Below are positions 17,842 to 27,088 of a DNA stretch of 64,000 bases, piece after piece. Source of the DNA: Galbibacter sp. BG1 (GTDB taxonomy: Bacteria; Bacteroidota; Bacteroidia; Flavobacteriales; Flavobacteriaceae); the NCBI RefSeq assembly GCF_013391805.1, contig NZ_CP058364.1, forward strand, positions 3,477,501 through 3,541,500. The letters run 5' to 3'. Positions within the stretch are counted from its first letter, which is position 1. Every line of letters starts with the position of its first letter. A program made the position numbers and the translations under genes. Under the pieces are notes generated by a model. It did no database searches, had not been told where the DNA came from, and saw only the letters and a program-made list of their open reading frames with translations.

Positions 17842-18342
17842 TTAATTGATGAATTGATCCCGTAAATTAAATACAATGGAAACGTGAGGCACCTGCCTGT
17901 TCTGGTCTAGACAGAGTGGATACATCCCGGTTACAAAAAACAATTCCCCGCACAAGCCAAACTTGTACTGATCTTTGTTTACCAACGCCACTGCCTGATC
18001 GTTCAATTCATACTTATCCATCTCACTCAATTTATAAAGTACTTCCCATATAAAATCTTCCATTTCAACATCATTTTTTACAAGCTCTTTTGGAAAAATA
18101 GCAATCACCGACTCCTCATTTTTCAATGTTTCCTCATAATTTCTAGCGAGATCTTCAAGACGGAGATACAAATGGGACATTTCTTTAAAACTAATGGAAT
18201 TATAGGAATGAAGTGAGTTATTCATTTTCAATTCCTCTTTTCTATTAATAATGGCCACACTATTCTTAAAGTTAAGAGCGTGAATAGCTTCAGCACTAAT
18301 TGCTTTTTGGTCTTTGCCGGGAAAGGATGGAAGTGCATTCAT
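17842..18342 (-). CDS. Shortened YqcI/YcgG paralogue
   Basis: 166 residues. The centre and C-terminus match the YqcI/YcgG protein at 13709: 'ELFFVTGMYPLCLDQNRQ' and 'VSIVFNLRDQF' align with 'SFYVVGMHPESSRYAR' and 'MIVFNLHSQF'. The ORF stops right after this motif, so the family's last 45 or so residues (QYSGR..WKCP) are missing, and the N-terminal 'PC' motif is absent too. The loss is clean, with no frameshift visible, which suggests a settled short form rather than fresh decay. It starts 6 bp after the SemiSWEET stop. An internal Met (residue 40) is an alternative start. Confidence 0.65.
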   Translation of the reverse strand: MNALPSFPGKDQKAISAEAIHALNFKNSVAIINRKEELKMNNSLHSYNSISFKEMSHLYLRLEDLARNYEETLKNEESVIAIFPKELVKNDVEMEDFIWEVLYKLSEMDKYELNDQAVALVNKDQYKFGLCGELFFVTGMYPLCLDQNRQVPHVSIVFNLRDQFIN

Positions 18343-18348
18343 GGTAAA

Positions 18349-18600
18349 TTATTTTTTATTGGTAAAATATATGATGAGCATATAGCTATTTAAGGTTAAG
18401 GACACTCCATTTGTAATAATAATTGGCCAATCGGACTTCATAATACCATATATTACCCAGAGAAGCACACCTATGACCAGTTGTATGAAAAAAAAGGGTG
18501 AAATATCATTTACATTACCTGTTTTTATCGCTTTCAAAATTTGTGGTATAACAGCTATAGTAACAAAAATTCCCGCTAACCATCCTATTACACCTACCAT
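18349..18600 (-). CDS. SemiSWEET-type transporter (PQ-loop)
   Basis: 83 residues with three membrane helices (about 4-22, 37-55 and 58-78). The PQ motif is in 'AVIPQILKAIKTGNVNDIS' and the third helix carries 'TNGVSLTLNSYMLIIYF'. This is the size and layout of bacterial SemiSWEETs, which dimerise to form a sugar or small-solute uniporter. It heads the minus-strand operon with the YqcI/YcgG-like and DUF1989 genes, so its solute may be a substrate or product of that pathway. Confidence 0.85.
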   Translation of the reverse strand: MVGVIGWLAGIFVTIAVIPQILKAIKTGNVNDISPFFFIQLVIGVLLWVIYGIMKSDWPIIITNGVSLTLNSYMLIIYFTNKK

Positions 18601-18751
18601 TTACTAATAATAAAAATTAAAAAAAATAAAATTAATTGAACCTTTCCTTAGAAACTATCACAAAAGAATTAATTAAGGACACGAACGAATAAATATCGGA
18701 TTGTATATTGGAATCTATAATTTCATATTACTATTATTGTTCTTTCAATAA

Positions 18752-18759
18752 TAACTTTG
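18752..18759 (+). promoter_or_regulatory. Bacteroidota -7 element for the SdiA-regulated-domain gene
   Basis: TAACTTTG is an exact TAnnTTTG match, ending 22 bases before the ATG at 18782. That placement argues against the TTG start at 18773 and for the ATG. A -33 TTG at normal spacing is not obvious. Confidence 0.5.
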
Positions 18760-18781
18760 CACTTAACTATTTTTGCACATA

Positions 18782-19645
18782 ATGAACCACACAAAAGACA
18801 CTTTAATAATTGTTTTAGGCTCCCTAATTGTTATTGCTTTGGCTATCTGGGGGTTTTCCTTTCAAGATGATCTAGCCGATGGCATTAATTCTGTAGCGAA
18901 CCCAGTAGAAATTGAAAAGAAATGGGAACTGCCTCATGAATTAAATGAAATAAGCGGAATGGATTGGTTGGAACCGGGAAAAGTTATCTGCGTACAGGAC
19001 GAAGCGGGCATTCTATTTATTTACGACCTTAATGAAAACAGGATTTCCGAAGAAATTGAATTTGCCAAATCTGGAGATTATGAAGGGATTACTATAAACA
19101 AAAACGATGCATATGTCCTGAGGAGCGACGGACAATTGTTTGAAATAAAAGACTTCAGAAGCAATAAAAAAATAAATGACACGAATATTGGCTTTTCCGC
19201 AAAAGACAATATGGAATCCCTAGTTTTCGACCACAAAAATAACTACCTCCTCACCATGCCGAAAAACGTGAAAAGTTCGGCTGAGTTTATGGCTATTTAC
19301 CAAATTCCACTGGACAGTAAGAAAGCAGATAAAACTCCAGAAATTAAAATTCCATTTGAGAATAAAGATTTAAAAACCACCAAGAGCCAAAAACTATTGA
19401 AAAGATTTAGTCCAAGTGACATTGCCATCCACCCTAAAACCGGCGATTATTACATCTTAGATGGAAAAAACCCTAAGTTGCTCATTCTAGATGCCAGCGG
19501 AAATCTACAGAAAATTAGAGAGCTCGACAGAAATCAGTTTGAGCAACCCGAGGGTATTACCTTCAGTCCGGACGGCACTTTATTTATTTCCAACGAAGCG
19601 GGTAAAAACAAGGCCAATATCCTACAAGTAAATTTGGATAATTAA
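18782..19645 (+). CDS. SdiA-regulated-domain beta-propeller protein
   Basis: 287 residues from the ATG at 18782. An N-terminal membrane anchor (residues 6-25) precedes a beta-propeller domain of the SdiA-regulated / esterase-like phytase type: 'ELNEISGMDWLEPGKVICVQDEAG', 'DYEGITI', 'FSPSDIAIHPKTGDYYILDG' and 'QPEGITFSPDGTLFISNEAG' are repeating blade motifs. It is exposed outside the inner membrane. The enzymatic role is unknown. Monocistronic. Confidence 0.82.
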   Translation: MNHTKDTLIIVLGSLIVIALAIWGFSFQDDLADGINSVANPVEIEKKWELPHELNEISGMDWLEPGKVICVQDEAGILFIYDLNENRISEEIEFAKSGDYEGITINKNDAYVLRSDGQLFEIKDFRSNKKINDTNIGFSAKDNMESLVFDHKNNYLLTMPKNVKSSAEFMAIYQIPLDSKKADKTPEIKIPFENKDLKTTKSQKLLKRFSPSDIAIHPKTGDYYILDGKNPKLLILDASGNLQKIRELDRNQFEQPEGITFSPDGTLFISNEAGKNKANILQVNLDN

Positions 19646-19687
19646 ATCCAATAAAATAAGTACATCTTAGCCTTAGTGACTCCGCAC

Positions 19688-20908
19688 TTAATGGCTATGC
19701 GCTGCCTCCCCCTTTTTAAGCTCTGCCATTAAATAATAGGCGTTGTTCATAGCAAATACCATTTTGGGTGATTGTTCCTTTAGAAAATCAATAGCCCACC
19801 AACCTCCATCCTTGGCTTTCAATACCACCTCTTGAGGTGTGAAAAACCAATTTTCATCTTCCCGTTTTACTGAAAAAACAAAAGATTTATTGCCATCTGA
19901 AGCTATGGCACTTTCTGGAACTGCAACTGTCGAAGAACTATCCGTTTGGATGCGTCCTTGAATGTACATTCCAGGTATAAGACTGCTTTCGTTTTCAGCA
20001 TCGTGACCTTCTTTGTTTTTAATCTCTGCATGTACATGAATGGCTTTAGGATTTTCTTCAAAAGTTTTACCTACCGAATAAATTTCTGCTATAAGTTCAT
20101 CTCCACGGTTCGATTGAACACTAAACGCCACTTTTTGCCCCTTTTTAACTTTATGCACATCCTTTTCAAAAACCATCAAATCGGCATGGATATGGTGAGT
20201 ATCTACAATTTCCATTAATTCTATATGAGGCTCTACGTACTGCCCCGTCTTAACTTTTACTTTTTGCACATATCCTTCAATAGGACTTTGTAATGCAACA
20301 CGTTGACTAATACTGCCCTTTTTAATCTGAGTTGTGTTTACATTTAATTGTTTTAACTGCGCATCTAGACCATTTAACCTGCTTTGGGAACTTTGATATT
20401 CAGCCTCTGCTTTTTGAAAATTGGCACCACTGCCAACGCCAGCATCATAAAGCTTTTTTTGCCGCTCAAATTCTTTTTTCAGAAACTGACTGTCGCTATA
20501 GGCATTGAGATAATCGGTTTGTTTTTGAATAATATTGGGATGCGATAAATATGCTACTGTTTGTCCTTTCTCTACTTTATCTCCTTCAATAACCTCTATG
20601 GAAACTACATTTGCACCGACTACCGTGGTAATTCTAGCCTCGTTTTGAGGGGGAACTTCCAGGTGACCGTTGGCTTCCACATAACCACTCATATTCCTTT
20701 TACTCAAACTATCCACATTCATCTGCAGGGCTTCAAATTGTTTAGCGGTTAGCATTACTATTTCAATGCCTTGGTCAGGGTGTTTTTTTTCTGAATCCGA
20801 TTTGTCTTCGTTTTTTTCTGTCACTTTACTTTCAGAATTCTCACAAGCAGTTAAGCCAAATAAGAATATGCATAGAGCAAACACCAAGTATCTATTTAAA
20901 TTTTTCAT
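19688..20908 (-). CDS. RND efflux periplasmic adaptor lipoprotein (CusB/CzcB-like)
   Basis: 406 residues from the ATG at 20908; the frame is open 17 codons upstream. Lipoprotein signal MKNLNRYLVFALCIFLFGLTAC, then an acidic linker, a barrel-sandwich/lipoyl half ('NEARITTVVGANVVSIEVIEGDKVEKGQ'), a coiled-coil hairpin (about 150-225), the second half ('RVALQSPIEGYVQKVKVKTGQYV'), and a beta-barrel/MP domain ending in a His-containing tail (AAHSH). It bridges the inner-membrane pump and the outer-membrane channel. It begins 5 bp after the pump gene and is co-transcribed with it. Confidence 0.9.
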   Translation of the reverse strand: MKNLNRYLVFALCIFLFGLTACENSESKVTEKNEDKSDSEKKHPDQGIEIVMLTAKQFEALQMNVDSLSKRNMSGYVEANGHLEVPPQNEARITTVVGANVVSIEVIEGDKVEKGQTVAYLSHPNIIQKQTDYLNAYSDSQFLKKEFERQKKLYDAGVGSGANFQKAEAEYQSSQSRLNGLDAQLKQLNVNTTQIKKGSISQRVALQSPIEGYVQKVKVKTGQYVEPHIELMEIVDTHHIHADLMVFEKDVHKVKKGQKVAFSVQSNRGDELIAEIYSVGKTFEENPKAIHVHAEIKNKEGHDAENESSLIPGMYIQGRIQTDSSSTVAVPESAIASDGNKSFVFSVKREDENWFFTPQEVVLKAKDGGWWAIDFLKEQSPKMVFAMNNAYYLMAELKKGEAAHSH

Positions 20909-20912
20909 GTAA

Positions 20913-23900
20913 CTAATTATAATATTGTAGTTTAAAAACTGATTTAAGGTAATTATCAAGCGCCTCCAATGCGTCTAATTCCGTTTGAATAGCATCCCGT
21001 ATAATTTGTGTGAAGGCCGCATAATCCACAGCACCTTCCTTGTAAGCCACCAAAGCACCCATTCGCTGTTCTTTGGCTAGCGGCAACGCTTTATTCTTAT
21101 AAAAATCCCAAGAAACTTTCCATTTTTTATAGGTTTCTAAAGCTTGCTGATATTCCATTGTCAACTTTTGTTCGACATAATATGAGTTTGCTTCTGCTAT
21201 TTCACTCTGTATTTTAGCTGCCTTAGATTGGCTCCGCTCCGTTCCAGACAGCAGAGGGACGGATATTCCTGCCTGGTAAGTGTAAAATCCGTCATTCCCA
21301 TTTAACTTTTGCAATCCGCCCTGTACGTTGAATTTCGGGAGTAGATCTGATTTATTGGCTTTGTATTCGGCTTCCGCTTCAGCCAACTTTCCCTGTGAAA
21401 ACTCCATTTCTGGATGCTTATTCACATTAAGCTTTACATTAACTACATCAATTTCATTTAGATCTAGACGTTCTGGAACCGTTAAGTAAGAGCGGTTCTC
21501 TTCAGTTTCCAGGGATGGTAACAACCAAAGGTTCAGCTTTTGCAAAGCAATGGTATAGTCGCTTTCCACTTGCTGCAGTTGATTATTTATCTGCAAAGCC
21601 TGATTTATTGCTGAAGAATATTCCAACCTAGAAATTGCTTCTACCTCGTAATTAAGCTGTATCGCTCTTTTAAATTGTTCGTAGATGGAATCGAGTTCTT
21701 GGTACAATACCATTTTTTGCTTTTGCCAATATACGATGGCCCAAGCCTTTTTGACTTCCTGCTCCACTTGAAGTTCTGATAAATTAAGAGCGGTTTCCGC
21801 CAACGCCATCCGTTGCTTTTGCAATTGCTGCTTTGAACCTATCCCGAATAAATTAATATTCTGTTGCCCCAAACCTATTACTGTATAAATACCTTGATCG
21901 CCCATAATTTCCTCCCCACCAGTAAATATCTGTGTTTTGCCAAAATCGTAAGCCATGCCGCGAAGCGATTCTTGCTTTTGAATTTCCAACCGTTTTGCCC
22001 TTAGCAAAGGATAATTTTTCTTGGAAAGCTCAACGGCATGTTTCAATGAAATTACTGTCAAAGAATCTTCTCGCCGCTCTGAAGCTTCCACCGATAACTT
22101 TAAATTATCCTGTTTAGAAATTGGCTTAGTTTGACCATGAACGTTCGTAAATATACACGAGAAGCCAATTACCATAACCATAGTTGCAAGTTTTGGGATT
22201 CGCTTTGATTTATTTTCTGATCGCTTTTCTATCCATTGATAAAAAATAGGGAGAATAAAAAGCGTCAACAGTGTAGAAGTTATCAACCCGCCAATAACTA
22301 CGGTTGCAAGCGGTCTTTGTACTTCTGCCCCTGCCGATACCGATATGGCCATAGGTAGAAAGCCTAAAATATCTGTAAATGCGGTAAGCATTATGGGGCG
22401 GATCCTTCGTTTTGTCCCCTGAATAATACGTGCTTTTAGATTGGTAACCCCTTCTTCTTTCAGCTCATTCAATCCACTTATCATAACCAATCCATTTAAC
22501 ACCGCAACACCAAAAAGCACTATAAAACCAACCCCTGCAGATATGCTAAACGGCATATCCCTAAGCCAAAGGGCAAAAACACCGCCTATGGTTGCCATTG
22601 GAATTGCTAGATAAATCATAATCGTCTGTGTAAAAGATTTAAGGGCAAAATAAATTAAGATAAAAATAAGGAGTAGCGCAATGGGAACCACCGTTTGCAG
22701 TCTATTGCTAGCGCGCTCCAAATTTTCAAAAGCACCGCCATAGCGAATAAAATATCCTGGTGGTAGTTCGAATTCTTTGTCCAACTTTTGCTGAATATCC
22801 TGAACGACCGATTTTACATCGCGATCCCGAATATTAATCCCCACATACGTTCTGCGGTTGGTATTATCCCTACTTATCTGCATGGGCCCCAACTCATAAC
22901 TTACCTCAGCAATTTCACGTAAAGGGATTTGCGAGCCATTGGGTAAATTTACAAAGAGATTTTGTAGGTCTTCAATACGCTCCCGTCTGTTTTGTTTTAA
23001 CCTAACCACCAAATCGAACCGCTTCTCCCCTTCAAAAATAACTCCTGCTTTTCTTCCTGCAAATGCAGCCTCTACGGTATTGTTAAGTTGATTGATTTCC
23101 AAGCCATATTGTGCCAATTTGTTTCTGTGGTAGTTTATTGTTATCTGCGGAAGTCCTTCGGTGGCTTCCACTTTCATATCCCCAATTCCAGGTATGGTGG
23201 CAATTATTGCTCCCATTTCTTCGGCTTTGCTTGCCAAAACCTCCAAATCTTCACCAAACAATTTTATAGCTACATCTTCGCGTACGCCTGTAAGCAATTC
23301 GTTAAAACGCATTTCAATAGGTTGGGTAAATTCATAATTAACCCCAGGAACTACGCTTATCGCTTCTTTTATTTTTGAAATAAGTGCTGTTTTACTCTTG
23401 GCAGACGTCCATTCGTCTATCGGTTTTAAAATAATGAACACATCGGCAATATCCATTGGCATAGGATCTGTAGGTACATCTGCTACTCCAATACGACTAA
23501 TCACTGATGTTGCCTCTGGAAATTCTGCCTTTATAATACGTTCTATTTTAGTGGTGGTTTCAATCGTTTCGGATAAAGAACTGCCAGGTTTTAAAATAGC
23601 ATGAAAAGCAATGTCACCCTCGTCGAGTTGCGGAATGAACTCCCCTCCCATTCTAAAAAATACAAAGATTGCCATTGTAAACAGTGCCAATGCTAAACCT
23701 ATTATCGTTTTTCCTTTTAAAAGGGATTTAGCCAACAAAGGCTCGTAGGTACGTTCCAACCAATTAACAAAACGATCCCCATAAGATTTTTTATTTCTGT
23801 TAGGAACGCGCAAAAACAAAGCAGAAACCATTGGGACATAGGTCAAGCAGAGAATCATAGCTCCTATCATTGCAAAAATAAATGTCAAAGCCATTGGCCG

Positions 23901-25322
23901 AAACATCTTGCCCTCCACGCCTTCCAAAGCTAGAATCGGCAAGAAAACAATGAGTATGATTAGCTGTCCGAAGAATGCAGCATTCATCATTTTCTTGGAC
24001 GCCTTAGAAGCTATTTCGTCGCGTTTTGTGGCAGTTACTTTATTGTTTTTTTGTACATAGGAATACATCAAAAAAACTGTACTTTCCACAATAATTACGG
24101 CTCCGTCTACAATTATTCCAAAATCTATAGCCCCCAAGCTCATTAAGTTTGCCCAAACATCAAAAGCGTTCATCAAAATAAATGCGAACAATAAGGAAAG
24201 TGGAATGGTTGATGCTACAATTAGACCACCCCTCCAATTTCCTAAAAGCAAAACCAGTACAAATATTACAATGAGACCTCCTTCCAAAAGGTTTCCGGTT
24301 ACCGTACCTGTAGTTTCCGCAATCAACTCACTACGATCTAAGAATGGTTTAATTGTAACCCCTGGAGGTAAGGATTTCTGGATTTGCTGCATGCGATCCC
24401 TTACCTGCTCAATTACTTCATTGGAATTCGCTCCTTTCAGCATTAAAATCATCCCCCCTACAGTTTCGCCCTTGCCGTCTTTAGTTAGTGCGCCGTAGCG
24501 AACTGCGCTTCCAAGCTTTACGTTGGCCACATCCTTTATTTTGATTGGAATTCCATCCACGGTTTTAATTACCATGCTTTCAATATCCGCTATCGATCTT
24601 GCCAAACCTTCACCCCGAATAAAATTGGCCTGATGGTTACGCTCGATATAAGCTCCCCCTGTATTTTGATTGTTTTTTTGGAGTGCAGAGAAAATATCGG
24701 AAATAGTAATATTTATGGCCCTAAGCTCATTGGGATCGACAGCTACTTCGTATTGCTTTTTCTGCCCGCCAAAAGCGTTTACTTCCACAACGCCGGGAAC
24801 CATAGCCATTTGCCTACGAACAATCCAATCTTGCATGGTTCGTAGTTCGGTAGCTGAATATTTATCCTTGTAGTCCTCATCAACCTCTAGTGTGTATTGA
24901 TAAATTTCACCCAGACCCGTTGAAATAGGTCCCATAAAAGGCTCTCCAAAACCCTCAGGGATTTGTGACTCGATTTCAGGTAATTTTTCAGCAACCAGCT
25001 GTCTTGGTAAATAGGTTCCCACTTCATCATCGAAAACTATTGTCACCACCGAAAGTCCAAAACGGGAAACAGAACGAATTTCCTTTACATTTGGAAGGTT
25101 GCTCATCGCAATTTCTACGGGATAGGTAACAAACTGCTCAATTTCTTCGGTTCCTAAATTTGGGGATTGGGTAATAACCTGAACTTGATTGTTTGTTATA
25201 TCTGGAACGGCATCAATGGGAACTTGCGTCATGCTATATACACCGGCCACTATAAGAGCCAACGTGAGCAAGCCAACGATAAATTTGTTATTGATTGAAA
25301 AATCAATGATTTTATTAATCAT
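20913..25322 (-). CDS. CzcA-type heavy-metal RND pump fused to a TolC-like channel
   Basis: 1469 residues. Residues 1 to about 1040 are a complete HME-RND pump: TM1, two periplasmic loops and the TM4 motif DFGIIVDGAVIIVE near residues 400-413, whose two Asp and the Glu are the proton-relay pattern of the divalent-cation (CzcA) class rather than the Cu/Ag class. Around residue 1050 a hydrophobic stretch 'LATMVMVIGFSCIFTNVHGQ' looks like a signal peptide, and residues about 1075-1469 are a TolC-type outer-membrane factor. Such fusions occur in Bacteroidota. Probable export of Zn, Co, Cd or a similar ion. Confidence 0.92.
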   Translation of the reverse strand: MINKIIDFSINNKFIVGLLTLALIVAGVYSMTQVPIDAVPDITNNQVQVITQSPNLGTEEIEQFVTYPVEIAMSNLPNVKEIRSVSRFGLSVVTIVFDDEVGTYLPRQLVAEKLPEIESQIPEGFGEPFMGPISTGLGEIYQYTLEVDEDYKDKYSATELRTMQDWIVRRQMAMVPGVVEVNAFGGQKKQYEVAVDPNELRAINITISDIFSALQKNNQNTGGAYIERNHQANFIRGEGLARSIADIESMVIKTVDGIPIKIKDVANVKLGSAVRYGALTKDGKGETVGGMILMLKGANSNEVIEQVRDRMQQIQKSLPPGVTIKPFLDRSELIAETTGTVTGNLLEGGLIVIFVLVLLLGNWRGGLIVASTIPLSLLFAFILMNAFDVWANLMSLGAIDFGIIVDGAVIIVESTVFLMYSYVQKNNKVTATKRDEIASKASKKMMNAAFFGQLIILIVFLPILALEGVEGKMFRPMALTFIFAMIGAMILCLTYVPMVSALFLRVPNRNKKSYGDRFVNWLERTYEPLLAKSLLKGKTIIGLALALFTMAIFVFFRMGGEFIPQLDEGDIAFHAILKPGSSLSETIETTTKIERIIKAEFPEATSVISRIGVADVPTDPMPMDIADVFIILKPIDEWTSAKSKTALISKIKEAISVVPGVNYEFTQPIEMRFNELLTGVREDVAIKLFGEDLEVLASKAEEMGAIIATIPGIGDMKVEATEGLPQITINYHRNKLAQYGLEINQLNNTVEAAFAGRKAGVIFEGEKRFDLVVRLKQNRRERIEDLQNLFVNLPNGSQIPLREIAEVSYELGPMQISRDNTNRRTYVGINIRDRDVKSVVQDIQQKLDKEFELPPGYFIRYGGAFENLERASNRLQTVVPIALLLIFILIYFALKSFTQTIMIYLAIPMATIGGVFALWLRDMPFSISAGVGFIVLFGVAVLNGLVMISGLNELKEEGVTNLKARIIQGTKRRIRPIMLTAFTDILGFLPMAISVSAGAEVQRPLATVVIGGLITSTLLTLFILPIFYQWIEKRSENKSKRIPKLATMVMVIGFSCIFTNVHGQTKPISKQDNLKLSVEASERREDSLTVISLKHAVELSKKNYPLLRAKRLEIQKQESLRGMAYDFGKTQIFTGGEEIMGDQGIYTVIGLGQQNINLFGIGSKQQLQKQRMALAETALNLSELQVEQEVKKAWAIVYWQKQKMVLYQELDSIYEQFKRAIQLNYEVEAISRLEYSSAINQALQINNQLQQVESDYTIALQKLNLWLLPSLETEENRSYLTVPERLDLNEIDVVNVKLNVNKHPEMEFSQGKLAEAEAEYKANKSDLLPKFNVQGGLQKLNGNDGFYTYQAGISVPLLSGTERSQSKAAKIQSEIAEANSYYVEQKLTMEYQQALETYKKWKVSWDFYKNKALPLAKEQRMGALVAYKEGAVDYAAFTQIIRDAIQTELDALEALDNYLKSVFKLQYYN

Positions 25323-25448
25323 GGATTATGTATTAATTCAGTTATAAAAATTTGTTTGTGAAATGCATAGGATAACATTGTAAATGACAATGCTTCTATT
25401 TTTTTAGAAACATTAAAAAAAAGACGTAGTTATCCTGTAAAAACTGAA

Positions 25449-25757
25449 TTAAACGCGCGGAGGTTGCAATATGGAAAGTGGGATCTCTTTACCTACACTG
25501 TCGAAATGTGCAAAGTTATTGTAGGGAATTAGAGGTTGTAAAGGCTCGAAAGCTATAAGTTTAAAATTTATGGTATGCACGTGGCAGCAATGGCATTGGC
25601 AAAAGGGTGAACACAAATCGCAATCGTCGCCATGGTCACTATTAGAATCGACTATAGAAACCGTTAGGGAATCTTCAGTAGCATCTACAGTATCGTTGCA
25701 TGGCAGTATGTTTAAAGCCATAAAATAGAAGACCAAGATGGTTGCTATAAATTTCAT
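25449..25757 (-). CDS. DUF6660-like Cys/His-rich exported protein
   Basis: 102 residues with an N-terminal hydrophobic signal and a dense metal-ligand cluster, 'DHGDDCDLCSPFCQCHCCHVH'-type, at about residues 42-62. These small Cys/His-rich proteins typically precede CusA/CzcA-type efflux genes in Bacteroidota (DUF6660). It is 126 bp upstream of the pump gene in the same direction. Metal binding in the periplasm, as a sensor or chaperone for the pump, is inferred from composition and context. Confidence 0.75.
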   Translation of the reverse strand: MKFIATILVFYFMALNILPCNDTVDATEDSLTVSIVDSNSDHGDDCDLCSPFCQCHCCHVHTINFKLIAFEPLQPLIPYNNFAHFDSVGKEIPLSILQPPRV

Positions 25758-25968
25758 AAGGTAAATATAATGAAGATTTTAATGTTATAATAACATTTCA
25801 GCCATTGATAGTTATTCAAAATAAACAATTAATAATCAGAAACATATATTCACCATAGAATGGCAAACTGATTTTCAGAAATAAAATTTTATTCAAAATT
25901 TCGCTTTTTTCACCTACAACTGTAACATTCTAAAACTAGCTGTATCTTTATAATAAACGAATTACTTT

Positions 25969-26535
25969 TTGAGCCAACTAGAATTAAATACAGATCAACT
26001 ATTGGTGTTGTGTAAAGAAGGAAAAAAATCGGCCCAACTAGCGATATACAACCGCTACTATAAAGCCATGTACAATACAGCTTTCCGTATTGTAAAAGAT
26101 TCTTTCGAAGCCGAGGATGTGATGCAGGAGTCGTTTTTAAACGCGTTTACGAAACTCGACACTTTTAAGGCAGAAGTAACTTTTGGCGCTTGGTTGAAAC
26201 GTATTGTAATTAACAAAAGTATTCATCATTACAGAAAGCAGCAAAAACTGAATAATGTTGCACTCGATGATGTTATTTACAGGGTTGAAGACAAGGATGA
26301 AGTTGAACCTGATTGTGAGTTGACCAACATTAAGGCTCAAAAAGTGTTGCAGACCATGAATATGTTGAAGGACAATTACAGAATTGCTTTGACCCTCTAT
26401 TTAATTGAAGGGTACGATTATGAGGAAATAGGAGAAATTATGCAAGTAAGCTATGCAAATTGTAGAACTACAATTTCAAGGGCAAAAGACAGTTTAAGAA
26501 AAAAATTAGAAGCTATCGCTTATGAAGAAGAATGA
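25969..26535 (+). CDS. ECF-type RNA polymerase sigma factor
   Basis: 188 residues with sigma region 2 ('LAIYNRYYKAMYNTAFRIVKD' and 'EAEDVMQESFLNAF') and region 4 ('LTLYLIEGYDYEEIGEIMQVSYANCRTTISRAKDSLRKKL'). The best start is a TTG at 25969; no in-frame ATG precedes region 2 early enough. A TATCTTTA element near 25944 could be the promoter. It overlaps the following membrane-protein gene by 14 bp, the usual sigma/anti-sigma coupling. Confidence 0.92.
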   Translation: MSQLELNTDQLLVLCKEGKKSAQLAIYNRYYKAMYNTAFRIVKDSFEAEDVMQESFLNAFTKLDTFKAEVTFGAWLKRIVINKSIHHYRKQQKLNNVALDDVIYRVEDKDEVEPDCELTNIKAQKVLQTMNMLKDNYRIALTLYLIEGYDYEEIGEIMQVSYANCRTTISRAKDSLRKKLEAIAYEEE

Positions 26536-27088
26536 TAACATAGATGATCTTTTTAAAGGGTTACGGGATCAATGGGACGTAGAAGAACCAAGCCCCAACC
26601 ACGAGCATCGGTTTCTGGAAAAGCTCAACGCCCAAAAAGAAACCAAATCTTTACCAGAAAAGAAGTTTGGCAATACATGGAAAATACTTTCCGTAGCCGC
26701 CTCCCTAGCAATTTTGCTTATTGTGGGCATTAAATTTTTCGGTACTTCTTCTACGGTTTCCAATACCACCGCAGAAGAACCTACCGAAGTACAAAAAACG
26801 CAGTTTTACTTTGCGTCTTTAATCAACGAGGAAATGGAAAAGATTCAAGCAGAATCTACTCCAGAAACCAAACAGATTGTTGCAGACGCCATGTTACAAA
26901 TGAAAAAACTAAAACTCGATTACGAGAAGTTAGAAAAGGATCTCGCCAACGATGGAAACAGCAAACAAATCCTGCATGCCATGATTATTAATTTCCAAAC
27001 ACGTATAAATCTATTGCAGGACGTATTGGATCAAATGGAAGAATTTAAAAAATTAAATACCTCAAACAATGAAAACCAAATTATTTAA
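26522..27088 (+). CDS. Membrane-anchored probable anti-sigma partner
   Basis: 188 residues: a cytoplasmic acidic N-terminus of about 60 residues, one membrane helix (about 58-76, ILSVAASLAILLIVGIKFF) and an extracytoplasmic helical domain with a coiled coil ('MEKIQAESTPETKQIVADAM'). No zinc-finger anti-sigma motif is visible, so the role is inferred from the 14-bp overlap with the ECF sigma gene and the topology. Its 3' end overlaps the next gene by 20 bp. Confidence 0.7.
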   Translation: MKKNDNIDDLFKGLRDQWDVEEPSPNHEHRFLEKLNAQKETKSLPEKKFGNTWKILSVAASLAILLIVGIKFFGTSSTVSNTTAEEPTEVQKTQFYFASLINEEMEKIQAESTPETKQIVADAMLQMKKLKLDYEKLEKDLANDGNSKQILHAMIINFQTRINLLQDVLDQMEEFKKLNTSNNENQII

